Shown here: positions 1 through 6,800 of the stretch, one piece after another | Numbering within the stretch: the stretch's first letter is position 1 | Layout: each line of letters opens with the position of its first letter | NCBI GenBank assembly: GCA_025350365.1 | Contig: JANXXY010000156.1 | Span: 1-7,785, forward strand | DNA: 7,785 bases | Direction: 5' to 3' | Origin: Bacteroidales bacterium | GTDB taxonomy: Bacteria; Bacteroidota; Bacteroidia; Bacteroidales; JAAUTT01 | Notes under the pieces: generated by a model | The model's input: the letters and a program-made list of their open reading frames with translations, nothing else | Databases searched by the model: none | What the model was told of the DNA's origin: nothing | Translations under genes and position numbers: made by a program

Positions 1-720
1 AAACTTACCCGTTATGAAGTTCATTTCGGTATTGGTACAACCAATGTTTTTGGAGATATTGGAGGAACAATGGATAAGAATAACCTTTGGGGAATTAAAG
101 ATATCCGGATAAACGAAACTGGCCCATCATTTTACGGAGGGGTTCGCTATAAAATTTTTTATAACCAGGCATTCAAATTCAATTTAATATATGGAATTGC
201 AAAAGGCAATGATATTAAATCGAAAAACGATGCTGATAGAGGTTTTAGTTTTTCAACCACCATATTTGAACCTTCTGTGCAATATGAGTATTATTTTATA
301 GCAGAGGATCTCAGAAACAAGCCTAGCACACTATATAACAGACGACGAATGTTAAATAATTATTCGAAAATGGGTTTATACATTTTTGGAGGTGTTGGGG
401 GTGTTTTGTTTAATCCAAAACTTTCGTGGAGACCTGAACGGCCTCCAAAACCGGATATAGAAACTGTAAGCGGGTATTCGAAATTTACTCTTGTATTACC
501 ATTTGGAGTTGGATTTAAATATGGGATTGATCAATTCTGGTCTTTAGGTTTTGAATTTGGCCGACGAATTGCACTAACTGATTATCTGGATGGGTTTTCA
601 AGTAAGTTCTCCAAATCTAACGATACTTACTATTTTGGAATGTTTCATGCAGTGTATAAACTTGAAACTGATAGGTATGGCGTTCCCATTTTCCTCCGGA
701 GATGGCGTATATTGAGATAA
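1..720 (+). CDS. PorG-like (DUF6089-type) outer-membrane beta-barrel protein, 5'-truncated by window edge
   Basis: The frame is open from base 1 (KLTRYEVHFGIGTTNVFGDI...) to the TAA at 718-720, giving 239 visible residues. The ATG at 70 is probably internal, because the residues before it already look like a first barrel strand of this family. The true start and any signal peptide lie left of the window. Alternating aromatic and hydrophobic strands, the Gly-rich YIFGGVGGVLFNPK segment, the PFGVGFKYGI strand and a DYLDGFSSKF turn match PorG/DUF6089-type barrels. The gene after it (755) has the corresponding segments in the same order, so the two look like tandem paralogs. An Arg-rich tail (FLRRWRILR) follows the last apparent strand, where the downstream paralog has a shorter NCPVYQKK tail. 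The product is expected in the outer membrane. A type IX secretion role is possible only by analogy with PorG; another small porin-like barrel remains an alternative. Confidence 0.85.
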   Translation, partial: KLTRYEVHFGIGTTNVFGDIGGTMDKNNLWGIKDIRINETGPSFYGGVRYKIFYNQAFKFNLIYGIAKGNDIKSKNDADRGFSFSTTIFEPSVQYEYYFIAEDLRNKPSTLYNRRRMLNNYSKMGLYIFGGVGGVLFNPKLSWRPERPPKPDIETVSGYSKFTLVLPFGVGFKYGIDQFWSLGFEFGRRIALTDYLDGFSSKFSKSNDTYYFGMFHAVYKLETDRYGVPIFLRRWRILR

Positions 721-754
721 TATTCTTTACATTTAAGAAGATAGCGAGTATTTA

Positions 755-1429
755 ATGAGTCAATATTATTATCGGTTCTTAGTTTTAGCATTACTTCTAA
801 TAACAGGCACTTCTTTTGGCCAAAAAAAAACTGATTTAGGCTTTTTTGCGGGTACATCTTATTATCTTGGGGATATTAATCCATCTCAACAGTTTTATTC
901 ACCTTCATTTGCTTTTGGCGGTTTATACAGGTTGGCATTAAACCGCAGAGAAGTTATCAGGGCTAATATTATCTACGGCACAGTTAAAGGGCGTGATAAG
1001 GATTTTTCTAACCTTTACCAGCAATTACGTAATGCTGCTTTTACTGCCTCTATGATCGATGCCAGTGTGCTGTTTGAGTTTAATTTTCTTCCTGTTGTAT
1101 ATCAACCCCGCAAAATCAATTTTAGTCCGTACACATTTGCCGGAATAGGATACGAAATAATTCTATCCTCCTCATACAATACAAGGAGCCATCTTTCCGT
1201 TCCTCTTGGAACAGGAATAAAATACATCGTCAATGAAAAAGTTACACTGGGTATAGAGTGGAGTTTTAGGAAAACATTCCAGGATGGTATTGATGGAGTA
1301 CCTAATCCTGGTGAAGAAAAATATCAGTCCGCAATAAATAATAAGGATTGGTATTCTTTTGCAGGAATTTTTATAACTTTCCGCCTTTTTGACAAGACCG
1401 GTAATTGTCCTGTATATCAGAAAAAGTAA
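755..1429 (+). CDS. porG: PorG-like outer-membrane beta-barrel protein (DUF6089 family)
   Basis: This is a complete 224-residue protein with a signal peptide: a hydrophobic stretch at residues 8-18, then TSFG|Q with likely cleavage after Gly22. The mature part is a small barrel with family hallmarks: GFFAGTSYYLGDINP near the N terminus, YTFAGIGYE mid-protein, PLGTGIKYIVNEKVTLGIEW, and NNKDWYSFAGIFITFRLF as the closing strands. In P. gingivalis PorG is an outer-membrane part of the type IX secretion system, and from memory its gene lies just upstream of uppS and bamA, as here. The symbol rests on that gene order and on family resemblance. No other type IX gene is in the window, so the function is inferred. 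The stop is 6 bp before the uppS start, which suggests cotranscription. No Shine-Dalgarno is visible; the leader is A-rich, as is usual in this phylum. Confidence 0.85.
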   Translation: MSQYYYRFLVLALLLITGTSFGQKKTDLGFFAGTSYYLGDINPSQQFYSPSFAFGGLYRLALNRREVIRANIIYGTVKGRDKDFSNLYQQLRNAAFTASMIDASVLFEFNFLPVVYQPRKINFSPYTFAGIGYEIILSSSYNTRSHLSVPLGTGIKYIVNEKVTLGIEWSFRKTFQDGIDGVPNPGEEKYQSAINNKDWYSFAGIFITFRLFDKTGNCPVYQKK

Positions 1430-1435
1430 CAGTTT

Positions 1436-2185
1436 ATGTCATATAAGGACGAGATTCAAGCAGATAGACTTCCATTACACGTTGCCATTATAATGGATGG
1501 GAATGGGCGATGGGCAAAACAACGAGGAAACCAACGAATATTTGGTCACAGAAATGGTGTTGCTGCTGTGCGAGATACCGTTGAGGCTTGTGCAGAACTC
1601 GGAATAGGATACCTTACTTTATATGCATTTTCAACTGAAAATTGGAGCCGTCCCAAAATGGAGATTGATGCGTTAATGACCTTACTTGTACAAACAATTC
1701 ATAAAGAGACACCAACTCTTATGAAAAACAACGTTAAGCTTAATGCCATAGGAAATCTTTCCAATCTTCCATCAGATGTGGAAAAGCAGCTGCAATCAGC
1801 AATTACCAATACTTCAGGCAATAATGGCATGTTACTTACCCTCGCATTAAGTTATAGTTCGCGTTGGGAGATTCTCGAAGCTATTTCTCAAATTGCCCGG
1901 GAAATAGAAGATGGTAAATTGAGATCGACCGAAATTACATGTGATGTTTTTAATCAGCACCTTTCAACCGCTAATATTCCTGATCCCGAATTGCTGATCA
2001 GAACAAGCGGCGAATATAGAATAAGTAACTTCCTTTTATGGCAAATAGCATATGCGGAATTACATTTTACAAATACTCTTTGGCCCGATTTTCGAAGAGA
2101 TGATTTATATAAAGCCATTATTGATTTCCAAAAACGCGAACGTAGGTTTGGAAAAACAAGTGAGCAAATAATAAATAAAAACTAA
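1436..2185 (+). CDS. uppS: Isoprenyl transferase (undecaprenyl diphosphate synthase)
   Basis: This cytosolic or membrane-associated enzyme condenses eight isopentenyl diphosphates onto farnesyl diphosphate to make the C55 carrier lipid precursor for peptidoglycan and surface glycans. At 249 residues it has the usual family length. All signature blocks are present: HVAIIMDGNGRWA with the catalytic and Mg-binding Asp21, GHRNG with His38, LYAFSTENW at 62-70, SRWEI at 142-146, and DPELLIRTSGEYRISNFLLW from 183 with Arg189, Arg195 and Ser197, then the metal-binding Glu208 in YAELHF. These residues match the E. coli functional residues (Asp26, His43, Arg194, Arg200, Ser202, Glu213) with a constant offset of five, so the enzyme looks intact. 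The gene lies 6 bp after the PorG-like gene and 15 bp before bamA, which fits one operon. Confidence 0.97.
   Translation: MSYKDEIQADRLPLHVAIIMDGNGRWAKQRGNQRIFGHRNGVAAVRDTVEACAELGIGYLTLYAFSTENWSRPKMEIDALMTLLVQTIHKETPTLMKNNVKLNAIGNLSNLPSDVEKQLQSAITNTSGNNGMLLTLALSYSSRWEILEAISQIAREIEDGKLRSTEITCDVFNQHLSTANIPDPELLIRTSGEYRISNFLLWQIAYAELHFTNTLWPDFRRDDLYKAIIDFQKRERRFGKTSEQIINKN
2121..2150 (+). promoter_or_regulatory. Possible internal Bacteroidota-type promoter for bamA inside the uppS 3' end
   Basis: TTG at 2121-2123 is followed after 19 bp by TAGGTTTG at 2143-2150, which fits the Bacteroidota pattern of a -33 TTG and a -7 TAnnTTTG. Transcription would start near 2157 and give a leader of about 45 bases before bamA. 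The -7 box lies in codons for the conserved RRFG of UppS, and other TAnnTTTG matches occur by chance in this AT-rich window (for example 2523, 3201, 4687 and 6293), so this is weak evidence. Confidence 0.25.
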
Positions 2186-2186
2186 A

Positions 2187-2200
2187 TTTTAAATTTAAAA
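2187..2200. repeat. 14-bp AT-only palindrome abutting the bamA start codon
   Basis: TTTTAAATTTAAAA is a perfect palindrome that ends at the base before the bamA ATG and fills almost the whole uppS-bamA gap. Its core TTTAAATTTAAA resembles TTCAAATTTGAA, found just upstream of the first skp gene. It may simply be the A/T-rich leader common in this phylum; any operator or translational role is speculative. Confidence 0.5.
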
Positions 2201-4795
2201 ATGTTTAAAAAAATCTTCACTGTAATAGCCTACATCGTTTTATCATGTTCAGTTTTTAGTCAAACCAATAATTATTCTAAAAGTCCTGTTGTCGATTATT
2301 CCGACCCAAAAGAATACACAGTAGAGGACATAAAAATAGTTGGCGTTCAATTTCTCGACACCAAGGTGCTTATTTCAATGTCGGGATTGGTAGTTGGACG
2401 AAAAATTACTATTCCCGGCGATGATATCACTAAAATTGTTGAAAAATTTTGGAGTCAGGGACTTTTTGCTGATGTAAAAGTAATTGCATCTAAAATAGAA
2501 GGTGACAAAATTTGGATTGAAATATATTTGAAAGAACGCCCCCGGTTAACTAAATTGGTTATTAAAGGTATAAGTAAATCGGATGCAGACGATATAATTG
2601 AAAAACTTAAACTAAAACCAGGGCATCAGGTTACTGATAATGTAATAAATAATATTGTTAGTATTATAAAGAAGCACTATAAGGAAAAAGGTTTTTTAAA
2701 TACTAAAATAGACATCATACAAAAAGAAGATACAGTTCACCGGAATCAGGTTTATATTACAGCCGATGTTCATAAAAACGGAAAGGTAAAAATCAAGACC
2801 ATTCAGTTCGCGGGTAATGAAAAATTCACCAACAAACGATTAAGAAGGGTGTTGAAAAAAACAAAGCAAAAAGATTACAACCCCTTTACGCCTAATAAAT
2901 TTATTGAATCAAAATATAAGGAAGACAAGAAAAAACTTCAGGACTTTTACGCCAAAAACGGATATCGCGATTTTAAATTTCTTTCCGATTCTATTCAGAC
3001 ATTGCCCGATAACAAAATTGCCCTTTTCATTAAAATTAATGAAGGAAATCAGTATCACTTTCGCAAAATTACCTGGATAGGAAATACTAAATATCCATCG
3101 GAGCTTTTGGATAGAGTGTTAAAATTGAAAAAGGGTGATGTATATGACCAGTTATCACTTGAGAAAAGACTCGAAACGGATGAGGATGCCGTGCATTCAT
3201 TATATTTGGACTACGGGTATCTTTTTTCAAATATTACGCCCATAGAAACTAAAATTGAAAACGACTCCATCGATCTCGATTTAATCATTGTAGAGGGTCG
3301 GCAGGCTACCATTAATAAAATTATCATTACCGGTAATACTAAAACTAACGAGCATGTGGTAAGGCGGGAATTATTTACCCGTCCGGGCGATTTGTTTTCG
3401 AAAGCCGATATCGTAAAAAGCGTTCGGTTTCTGGCTCAGTTAGGGCATTTCGATCCTGAAAAAATGGAGCCTGTTCCTATTCCAAATCAATCGGATGGAA
3501 CTGTAGATATTGAGTATAAATTAGTTGAAAAAGCAAATGACCAATTGGAGCTTTCCGGTGGTTGGGGTTATAAATCCTTAATTGGTACTGTGGGTTTGAA
3601 ATTCAGCAACTTCTCGGTTCGTCGTGTTTTCGAACCAAAAGCATGGCGTCCGGTTCCTTCCGGAGATGGACAAAGCCTTACCTTGCGCGTTCAATCCAAT
3701 GGATCGTGGATGAGAACGATTAGTATGGGATTTACCGAGCCATGGTTTGGTGGAAAAAAGGCAAATTCATTTAGTTTTTCGGTTTACCATCAAATTTATG
3801 ATATAGCAAAACAAAATAACCTCATCTATGGTATTGCAGGTGGTGGAAGTGGCGGTAAACTAAAAATGACAGGTGTAACAGTTGGATTAGGCCGACGGTT
3901 GAAATGGCCCGATGATTATTTTGGTTTATCAAATGAACTTGCCTATCAGCATTATTATTTACGCGATTATAATTATGGATCATTTCCTTTTTCGGACGGC
4001 AATTCGAATACCATTTCATTCAAAACTTCGCTTACACGAAGTTCCATCGACCAACAAATCTACCCCCGACGAGGATCGATGTTTAGCATAAGCTTACAAC
4101 TAACTCCACCTTTTTCAGCGTTTAGGGAAAAAGATTTCTGGCTATTGTCAAGTACTGAAAGACTTGCAATGGACAACTCGGCAACTCAGGCAGCAGATAT
4201 TTATAAGCTCGAAAATGCAAGAAAATACAAATTTATCGAGTATCATAAATGGTCTTACAAAGGAATGTGGGTAAATGAACTATTTAAAAATCTGGTATTA
4301 AGCATTAATACTCAATTTGGTTATATGGGATATTACAGTAACAATCTTGGATATTCTCCGTTTGAAGGATATCTGTTGGGTGGCGATGGTATGACCTGGA
4401 ATAGTATGATGGGTACCGAAATAATTGGGCTACGGGGGTATACCAATAGTGCTTTAACGCCTTATATTACTAAAAAAACATATGGAAATAATGTTAAACA
4501 AACTCAGATTGCAAATATTTATAATAAAGTAACTGCCGAATTACGCTATCCTTTAACTTTACAGCCATCAGCCACCATTTATGGCTTGGCCTTCCTCGAA
4601 GGTGGTAACTCGTGGTATGATGCCAAAGATTATAACCCATTTTCCATGAAGCGTTCAGCAGGTGTGGGTGTAAGAGCATTTTTACCTATGTTTGGTATGT
4701 TGGGAATCGATTGGGGGTATGGATTTGATGCCCCTATTGGTCAAACCAAAATTAGCGGCGGGCAGTTCCATTTTACTATGGGTCAACAATTTTAG
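2201..4795 (+). CDS. bamA: Outer membrane protein assembly factor BamA (Omp85 family)
   Basis: BamA is the core of the machine that folds and inserts beta-barrel proteins into the outer membrane. This 864-residue protein starts with a signal peptide (hydrophobic residues 5-19, likely cleavage near Ser20-Gln21). Five POTRA-like repeats follow at roughly 40-112, 114-192, 195-282, 285-366 and 368-443, each ending in a strand such as IEIYLKERP, ALFIKINEG or VDIEYKLVEK. The C-terminal barrel runs from about 447 to 864. It contains the conserved loop-6 motif LRGY (744-747), equivalent to the V/I-RG-F/Y of other Omp85 proteins, and ends with HFTMGQQF, a C-terminal Phe signature. The length is somewhat above E. 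coli BamA (810), as is usual for Bacteroidota; part of the excess is an insertion-like stretch at about 640-690. A Gly-rich GGGSGGK run (547-553) is probably a loop. The neighbouring uppS, skp and porG-like genes fit this role. Confidence 0.96.
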   Translation: MFKKIFTVIAYIVLSCSVFSQTNNYSKSPVVDYSDPKEYTVEDIKIVGVQFLDTKVLISMSGLVVGRKITIPGDDITKIVEKFWSQGLFADVKVIASKIEGDKIWIEIYLKERPRLTKLVIKGISKSDADDIIEKLKLKPGHQVTDNVINNIVSIIKKHYKEKGFLNTKIDIIQKEDTVHRNQVYITADVHKNGKVKIKTIQFAGNEKFTNKRLRRVLKKTKQKDYNPFTPNKFIESKYKEDKKKLQDFYAKNGYRDFKFLSDSIQTLPDNKIALFIKINEGNQYHFRKITWIGNTKYPSELLDRVLKLKKGDVYDQLSLEKRLETDEDAVHSLYLDYGYLFSNITPIETKIENDSIDLDLIIVEGRQATINKIIITGNTKTNEHVVRRELFTRPGDLFSKADIVKSVRFLAQLGHFDPEKMEPVPIPNQSDGTVDIEYKLVEKANDQLELSGGWGYKSLIGTVGLKFSNFSVRRVFEPKAWRPVPSGDGQSLTLRVQSNGSWMRTISMGFTEPWFGGKKANSFSFSVYHQIYDIAKQNNLIYGIAGGGSGGKLKMTGVTVGLGRRLKWPDDYFGLSNELAYQHYYLRDYNYGSFPFSDGNSNTISFKTSLTRSSIDQQIYPRRGSMFSISLQLTPPFSAFREKDFWLLSSTERLAMDNSATQAADIYKLENARKYKFIEYHKWSYKGMWVNELFKNLVLSINTQFGYMGYYSNNLGYSPFEGYLLGGDGMTWNSMMGTEIIGLRGYTNSALTPYITKKTYGNNVKQTQIANIYNKVTAELRYPLTLQPSATIYGLAFLEGGNSWYDAKDYNPFSMKRSAGVGVRAFLPMFGMLGIDWGYGFDAPIGQTKISGGQFHFTMGQQF

Positions 4796-4862
4796 TATTT
4801 AATCATTAAAAGATAAATAAATATCATGTTTTTTAATTTAACCTAAATAAATAATTATTAAA

Positions 4863-5429
4863 ATGAAAAAAATCATAATTAGTTTTCTAGCAATTGGTCT
4901 TATCGCATCTTCGTGTAAAAAGAACGACGATTATTTTAAAAAGGACGACATAGGTTTTAAATCGGGATTTATTAAAGCAAATATAGGGGGAACTAGTCAG
5001 GATAATATTGCGCTTAACGAATCATTTACTGCCGAATACGTTTCTGCTACTGATTTAATCCGTTCATCTTCGTACTCCATTGACGAAAATGGCAATACCG
5101 CTTTCGATATAAATAGATCATTTGGACTTTTTAGTGAAAATAAAATATCTTTAAGTATTACAAAATTTAAGAGTGGAACATTTTCAATAACCCGGTTTTC
5201 ATTAACCTATCAAAAAAAGATTGATGAAAAACAAGTGCTTTCGTTAGATTATTATGATTATAACGGAAGTTCAACATCATCTATTACTAACCTTCTTTTT
5301 GATGAAACAACCGGATCCTTAAAAGGCTCCTATTCGATTACAGAAGTTAAATACAATAATATCGGGGGTAAGAATACTGCAACAATTGCCGGCGATTTCG
5401 ATGTGGTGGTTGTAAAGGTAGTTAATTAA
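4863..5429 (+). CDS. Putative surface-exposed lipoprotein of unknown function, downstream of bamA
   Basis: This 188-residue protein has a lipoprotein signal: MKK, a hydrophobic core, then IASSC with the acylated Cys at residue 18. The position -3 residue is Ala rather than the usual Leu. The residues after the Cys are KKNDD. This resembles the Lys plus acidic lipoprotein export signals that send Bacteroidota lipoproteins to the cell surface, so surface exposure is a reasonable inference. The mature part is polar and rich in Ser, Thr, Asn and Asp, with short alternating segments (SLSITKF, GTFSITRFSL, VLSLDYYDY, GSLKGSYSITEV, ATIAGDFDVVVVKV) that suggest an all-beta domain. I do not recognise the family. 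It starts 67 bp after bamA with no clear terminator between them and is followed by a strong hairpin, so it may be the last gene of the bamA unit. A link to outer-membrane assembly is a guess from position only. Confidence 0.85.
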   Translation: MKKIIISFLAIGLIASSCKKNDDYFKKDDIGFKSGFIKANIGGTSQDNIALNESFTAEYVSATDLIRSSSYSIDENGNTAFDINRSFGLFSENKISLSITKFKSGTFSITRFSLTYQKKIDEKQVLSLDYYDYNGSSTSSITNLLFDETTGSLKGSYSITEVKYNNIGGKNTATIAGDFDVVVVKVVN

Positions 5430-5439
5430 TATTTTTTTT

Positions 5440-5477
5440 TTATAAAAGAACAAAACCAATGTTTTGTTCTTTTATAA
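5440..5477 (+). terminator. Probable intrinsic terminator after the lipoprotein gene
   Basis: Two perfectly complementary 17-base arms (5440-5456 and 5461-5477) enclose a CAAT loop, starting 10 bases after the lipoprotein stop codon. The 3' arm contains CTTTTATAA and continues into T-rich DNA, which would supply a modest U-tract. An unusual run of ten T lies at 5432-5441, on the upstream side of the hairpin. The element separates the bamA unit from the skp genes. The stem is A/U-rich, so termination may be incomplete. Confidence 0.75.
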
Positions 5478-5514
5478 TTCTATAATTTATAATTAAATAT
5501 TTATTTTTTGCATT

Positions 5515-5522
5515 TAAATTTG
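5515..5522 (+). promoter_or_regulatory. Candidate Bacteroidota -7 promoter box for the skp pair
   Basis: TAAATTTG matches the -7 consensus TAnnTTTG. It lies in the 154-bp intergenic region, 37 bp after the terminator hairpin, and would give a leader of about 55 bases before the start at 5584. No TTG is seen at the expected -33 distance, so support is the -7 box plus position. Confidence 0.4.
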
Positions 5523-5566
5523 TTACAAGATTATAAGATGGCTTAAACTTAAAATGCCCCATTAAC

Positions 5567-5578
5567 TTCAAATTTGAA
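5567..5578. repeat. 12-bp palindrome just upstream of the first skp start
   Basis: TTCAAATTTGAA is a perfect palindrome ending 5 bases before the ATG at 5584, where a ribosome would bind. It shares the form TTYAAATTTRAA with the palindrome abutting the bamA start. Function is unknown and chance is possible in such AT-rich DNA. Confidence 0.45.
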
Positions 5579-5583
5579 AAATT

Positions 5584-6099
5584 ATGAAACGTATATTCTT
5601 ACTTGTTTTTATGGTCGCCGTAACGGCAAGCATGGCACTGGCGCAAAAGTTTGCCTTCGTTGATTCGGAGTATATTTTAAGCAATATTCCATCGTACAAA
5701 TCGGCGCAAGAGCAGCTTGATAAAATATCAGCCGATTGGCAAAAGGAAATTGAAGTTAAATATGCTGATATTGATAAAATGTATAAAGCTTTCCAGAGCG
5801 AAAAAGTGCTTCTCACCGATGAAATGAAGACCAAGCGTGAGGACGAAATTGTTAAAAAGGAGCAGGAAGTAAAAGATCTGCAGAAAAAATATTTTGGTCG
5901 TGACGGTTCGTTGTTTAAAAAACGTCAGGAGCTTGTAAAACCGATTCAGGATCAGGTTTATAATGCAGTAAAGGAGATTTCCATTGAACAGGGATTCGCG
6001 GTTATTTTCGATACAGCTTCTAATCCAAGCATTATGTATTCAAATCCAAAGAATGATAAAAGCGATGAAGTTCTTCAAAAGCTTGGATACAAAAATTAA
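5584..6099 (+). CDS. skp: Periplasmic chaperone, Skp/OmpH family (first copy)
   Basis: This 171-residue protein has a clear signal peptide with an AxA-type site (MALA|Q, cleavage after Ala20), so it is periplasmic. Mature residues 22-35 (KFAFVDSEYILSNI) form the usual first strand of the OmpH fold. Residues about 38-125 form a long charged helical arm (heptad-rich, many Lys, Glu and Gln), which in Skp trimers makes the tentacles that hold unfolded outer-membrane proteins. The C-terminal part returns to the body: PIQDQVYNAVKEISIEQGFAVIFD, then ASNPSIMYSNP. The length fits the family. It is followed 116 bp later by a second copy of the same architecture. Its likely clients are BamA substrates, including barrel proteins like those upstream. 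It has its own candidate promoter after a terminator, so it may be expressed separately from bamA. Confidence 0.92.
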   Translation: MKRIFLLVFMVAVTASMALAQKFAFVDSEYILSNIPSYKSAQEQLDKISADWQKEIEVKYADIDKMYKAFQSEKVLLTDEMKTKREDEIVKKEQEVKDLQKKYFGRDGSLFKKRQELVKPIQDQVYNAVKEISIEQGFAVIFDTASNPSIMYSNPKNDKSDEVLQKLGYKN

Positions 6100-6215
6100 A
6101 CCTTAAATGTTAATTTTTCATAAAGATATAACCACCGATCATGATTTTTATAGTTACCCTATGTACTTTAAAAAAAAACATGTAGGTTTACAAAAAATAA
6201 AAAATAACTAAAAAC

Positions 6216-6740
6216 ATGAGAAATAGTTTTAAAGTACTTATTGCTGCTTTGATTATTGCATTACCAACATTGAGTTTTGCTCAGAAATCCCTTAAGTTTG
6301 GACACATCAATTCGCAGGAAATATTGCAGTCTATGCCTGAACGCGACAGCGCTGAAGTTAAAATGACTAAATTTCAAAAGGAATTACAGGAAACTTACGA
6401 AGGAATTCAGGTTGAACTAAATACCAAATACCAAAAATACCTTGCGGAAGAAAAGACATTAACCGATTTGGTTAAAAAAACACGTACGGAAGAAATTCAA
6501 CAATATCAGGATCGCTTAAAACAATTCGGAGAGAATGCTCAACAGGAAATTCAGAAGAAACAAGGTGAATTGATGCAGCCTATCAGCGAAAAAATTAAAA
6601 AAGCCATCGGTGATGTAGGCAAAGAAAATGGATTTATTTACATTTTCGAAATGGCTCCGGGCACGAGCATTTTATACAATTCACCTGAAAGTATTGATAT
6701 TACGTCATTAGTAAAAGCAAAATTAGGCATTAAAAAATAA
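6216..6740 (+). CDS. Periplasmic chaperone, Skp/OmpH family (second copy)
   Basis: This 174-residue paralog of the preceding gene has a signal peptide ending SFA|Q (cleavage after Ala22). It then has the OmpH strand LKFGHINSQEILQSMP, a Lys/Glu/Gln-rich helical arm at about 43-125, and the returning body segment QPISEKIKKAIGDVGKENGFIYIFE followed by GTSILYNSP. Order and spacing match the first copy, but the sequences have diverged clearly, so this is not a recent duplication. It should act as a periplasmic holdase for outer-membrane proteins; the two may form separate trimers or mixed ones. No terminator or convincing promoter is seen in the 116 bp before it, so cotranscription with the first copy is likely. 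A hairpin terminator follows 19 bp after its stop. Confidence 0.92.
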   Translation: MRNSFKVLIAALIIALPTLSFAQKSLKFGHINSQEILQSMPERDSAEVKMTKFQKELQETYEGIQVELNTKYQKYLAEEKTLTDLVKKTRTEEIQQYQDRLKQFGENAQQEIQKKQGELMQPISEKIKKAIGDVGKENGFIYIFEMAPGTSILYNSPESIDITSLVKAKLGIKK

Positions 6741-6759
6741 GTAACCTAACGATATAAAG

Positions 6760-6787
6760 AGCCATTCTGAACATCAGGATGGCTTTT
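6760..6787 (+). terminator. Rho-independent terminator after the skp pair
   Basis: AGCCATTCTGA (6760-6770) pairs with TCAGGATGGCT (6774-6784) through 11 pairs including one G-U, with an ACA loop, followed by TTTT and then GTATTTT. This is a classic intrinsic terminator 19 bp after the second skp gene. It also covers the TTG at 6786 that could be misread as the murI start. Confidence 0.85.
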
Positions 6788-6800
6788 GTATTTTAACACT

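Noticed and set aside
645..857. 70-codon minus-strand open frame
   Set aside because: It overlaps the end of the first and the start of the second PorG-like gene, both with clear family sequence on the + strand, and its own translation looks like no known family.
2523..2530. TATATTTG promoter-like box inside bamA (others at 3201, 4687 and 6293)
   Set aside because: All lie inside coding sequence; none showed a TTG at the right spacing where I checked, and none sits just before a gene start. They show the chance rate of this motif.
4796..4862. Possible terminator or promoter between bamA and the lipoprotein gene
   Set aside because: Only a 4-bp GATA/TATC inverted repeat and AT-rich sequence are present; there is no stable stem and no TAnnTTTG box.
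5568..5834. 88-codon minus-strand open frame
   Set aside because: It lies over the signal peptide and arm of the first skp gene. Its Ser/Cys/Leu-rich translation is typical of an antisense shadow.
6100..6215. A-rich 116-bp gap between the two skp genes, with a weak CCTATGT/ACATGTAGG stem and a TAGGTTTA near-match to a -7 box
   Set aside because: The stem has a two-base bulge and only seven pairs, and the box lacks the final G and a -33 TTG. I see no supported promoter, terminator or small gene here.
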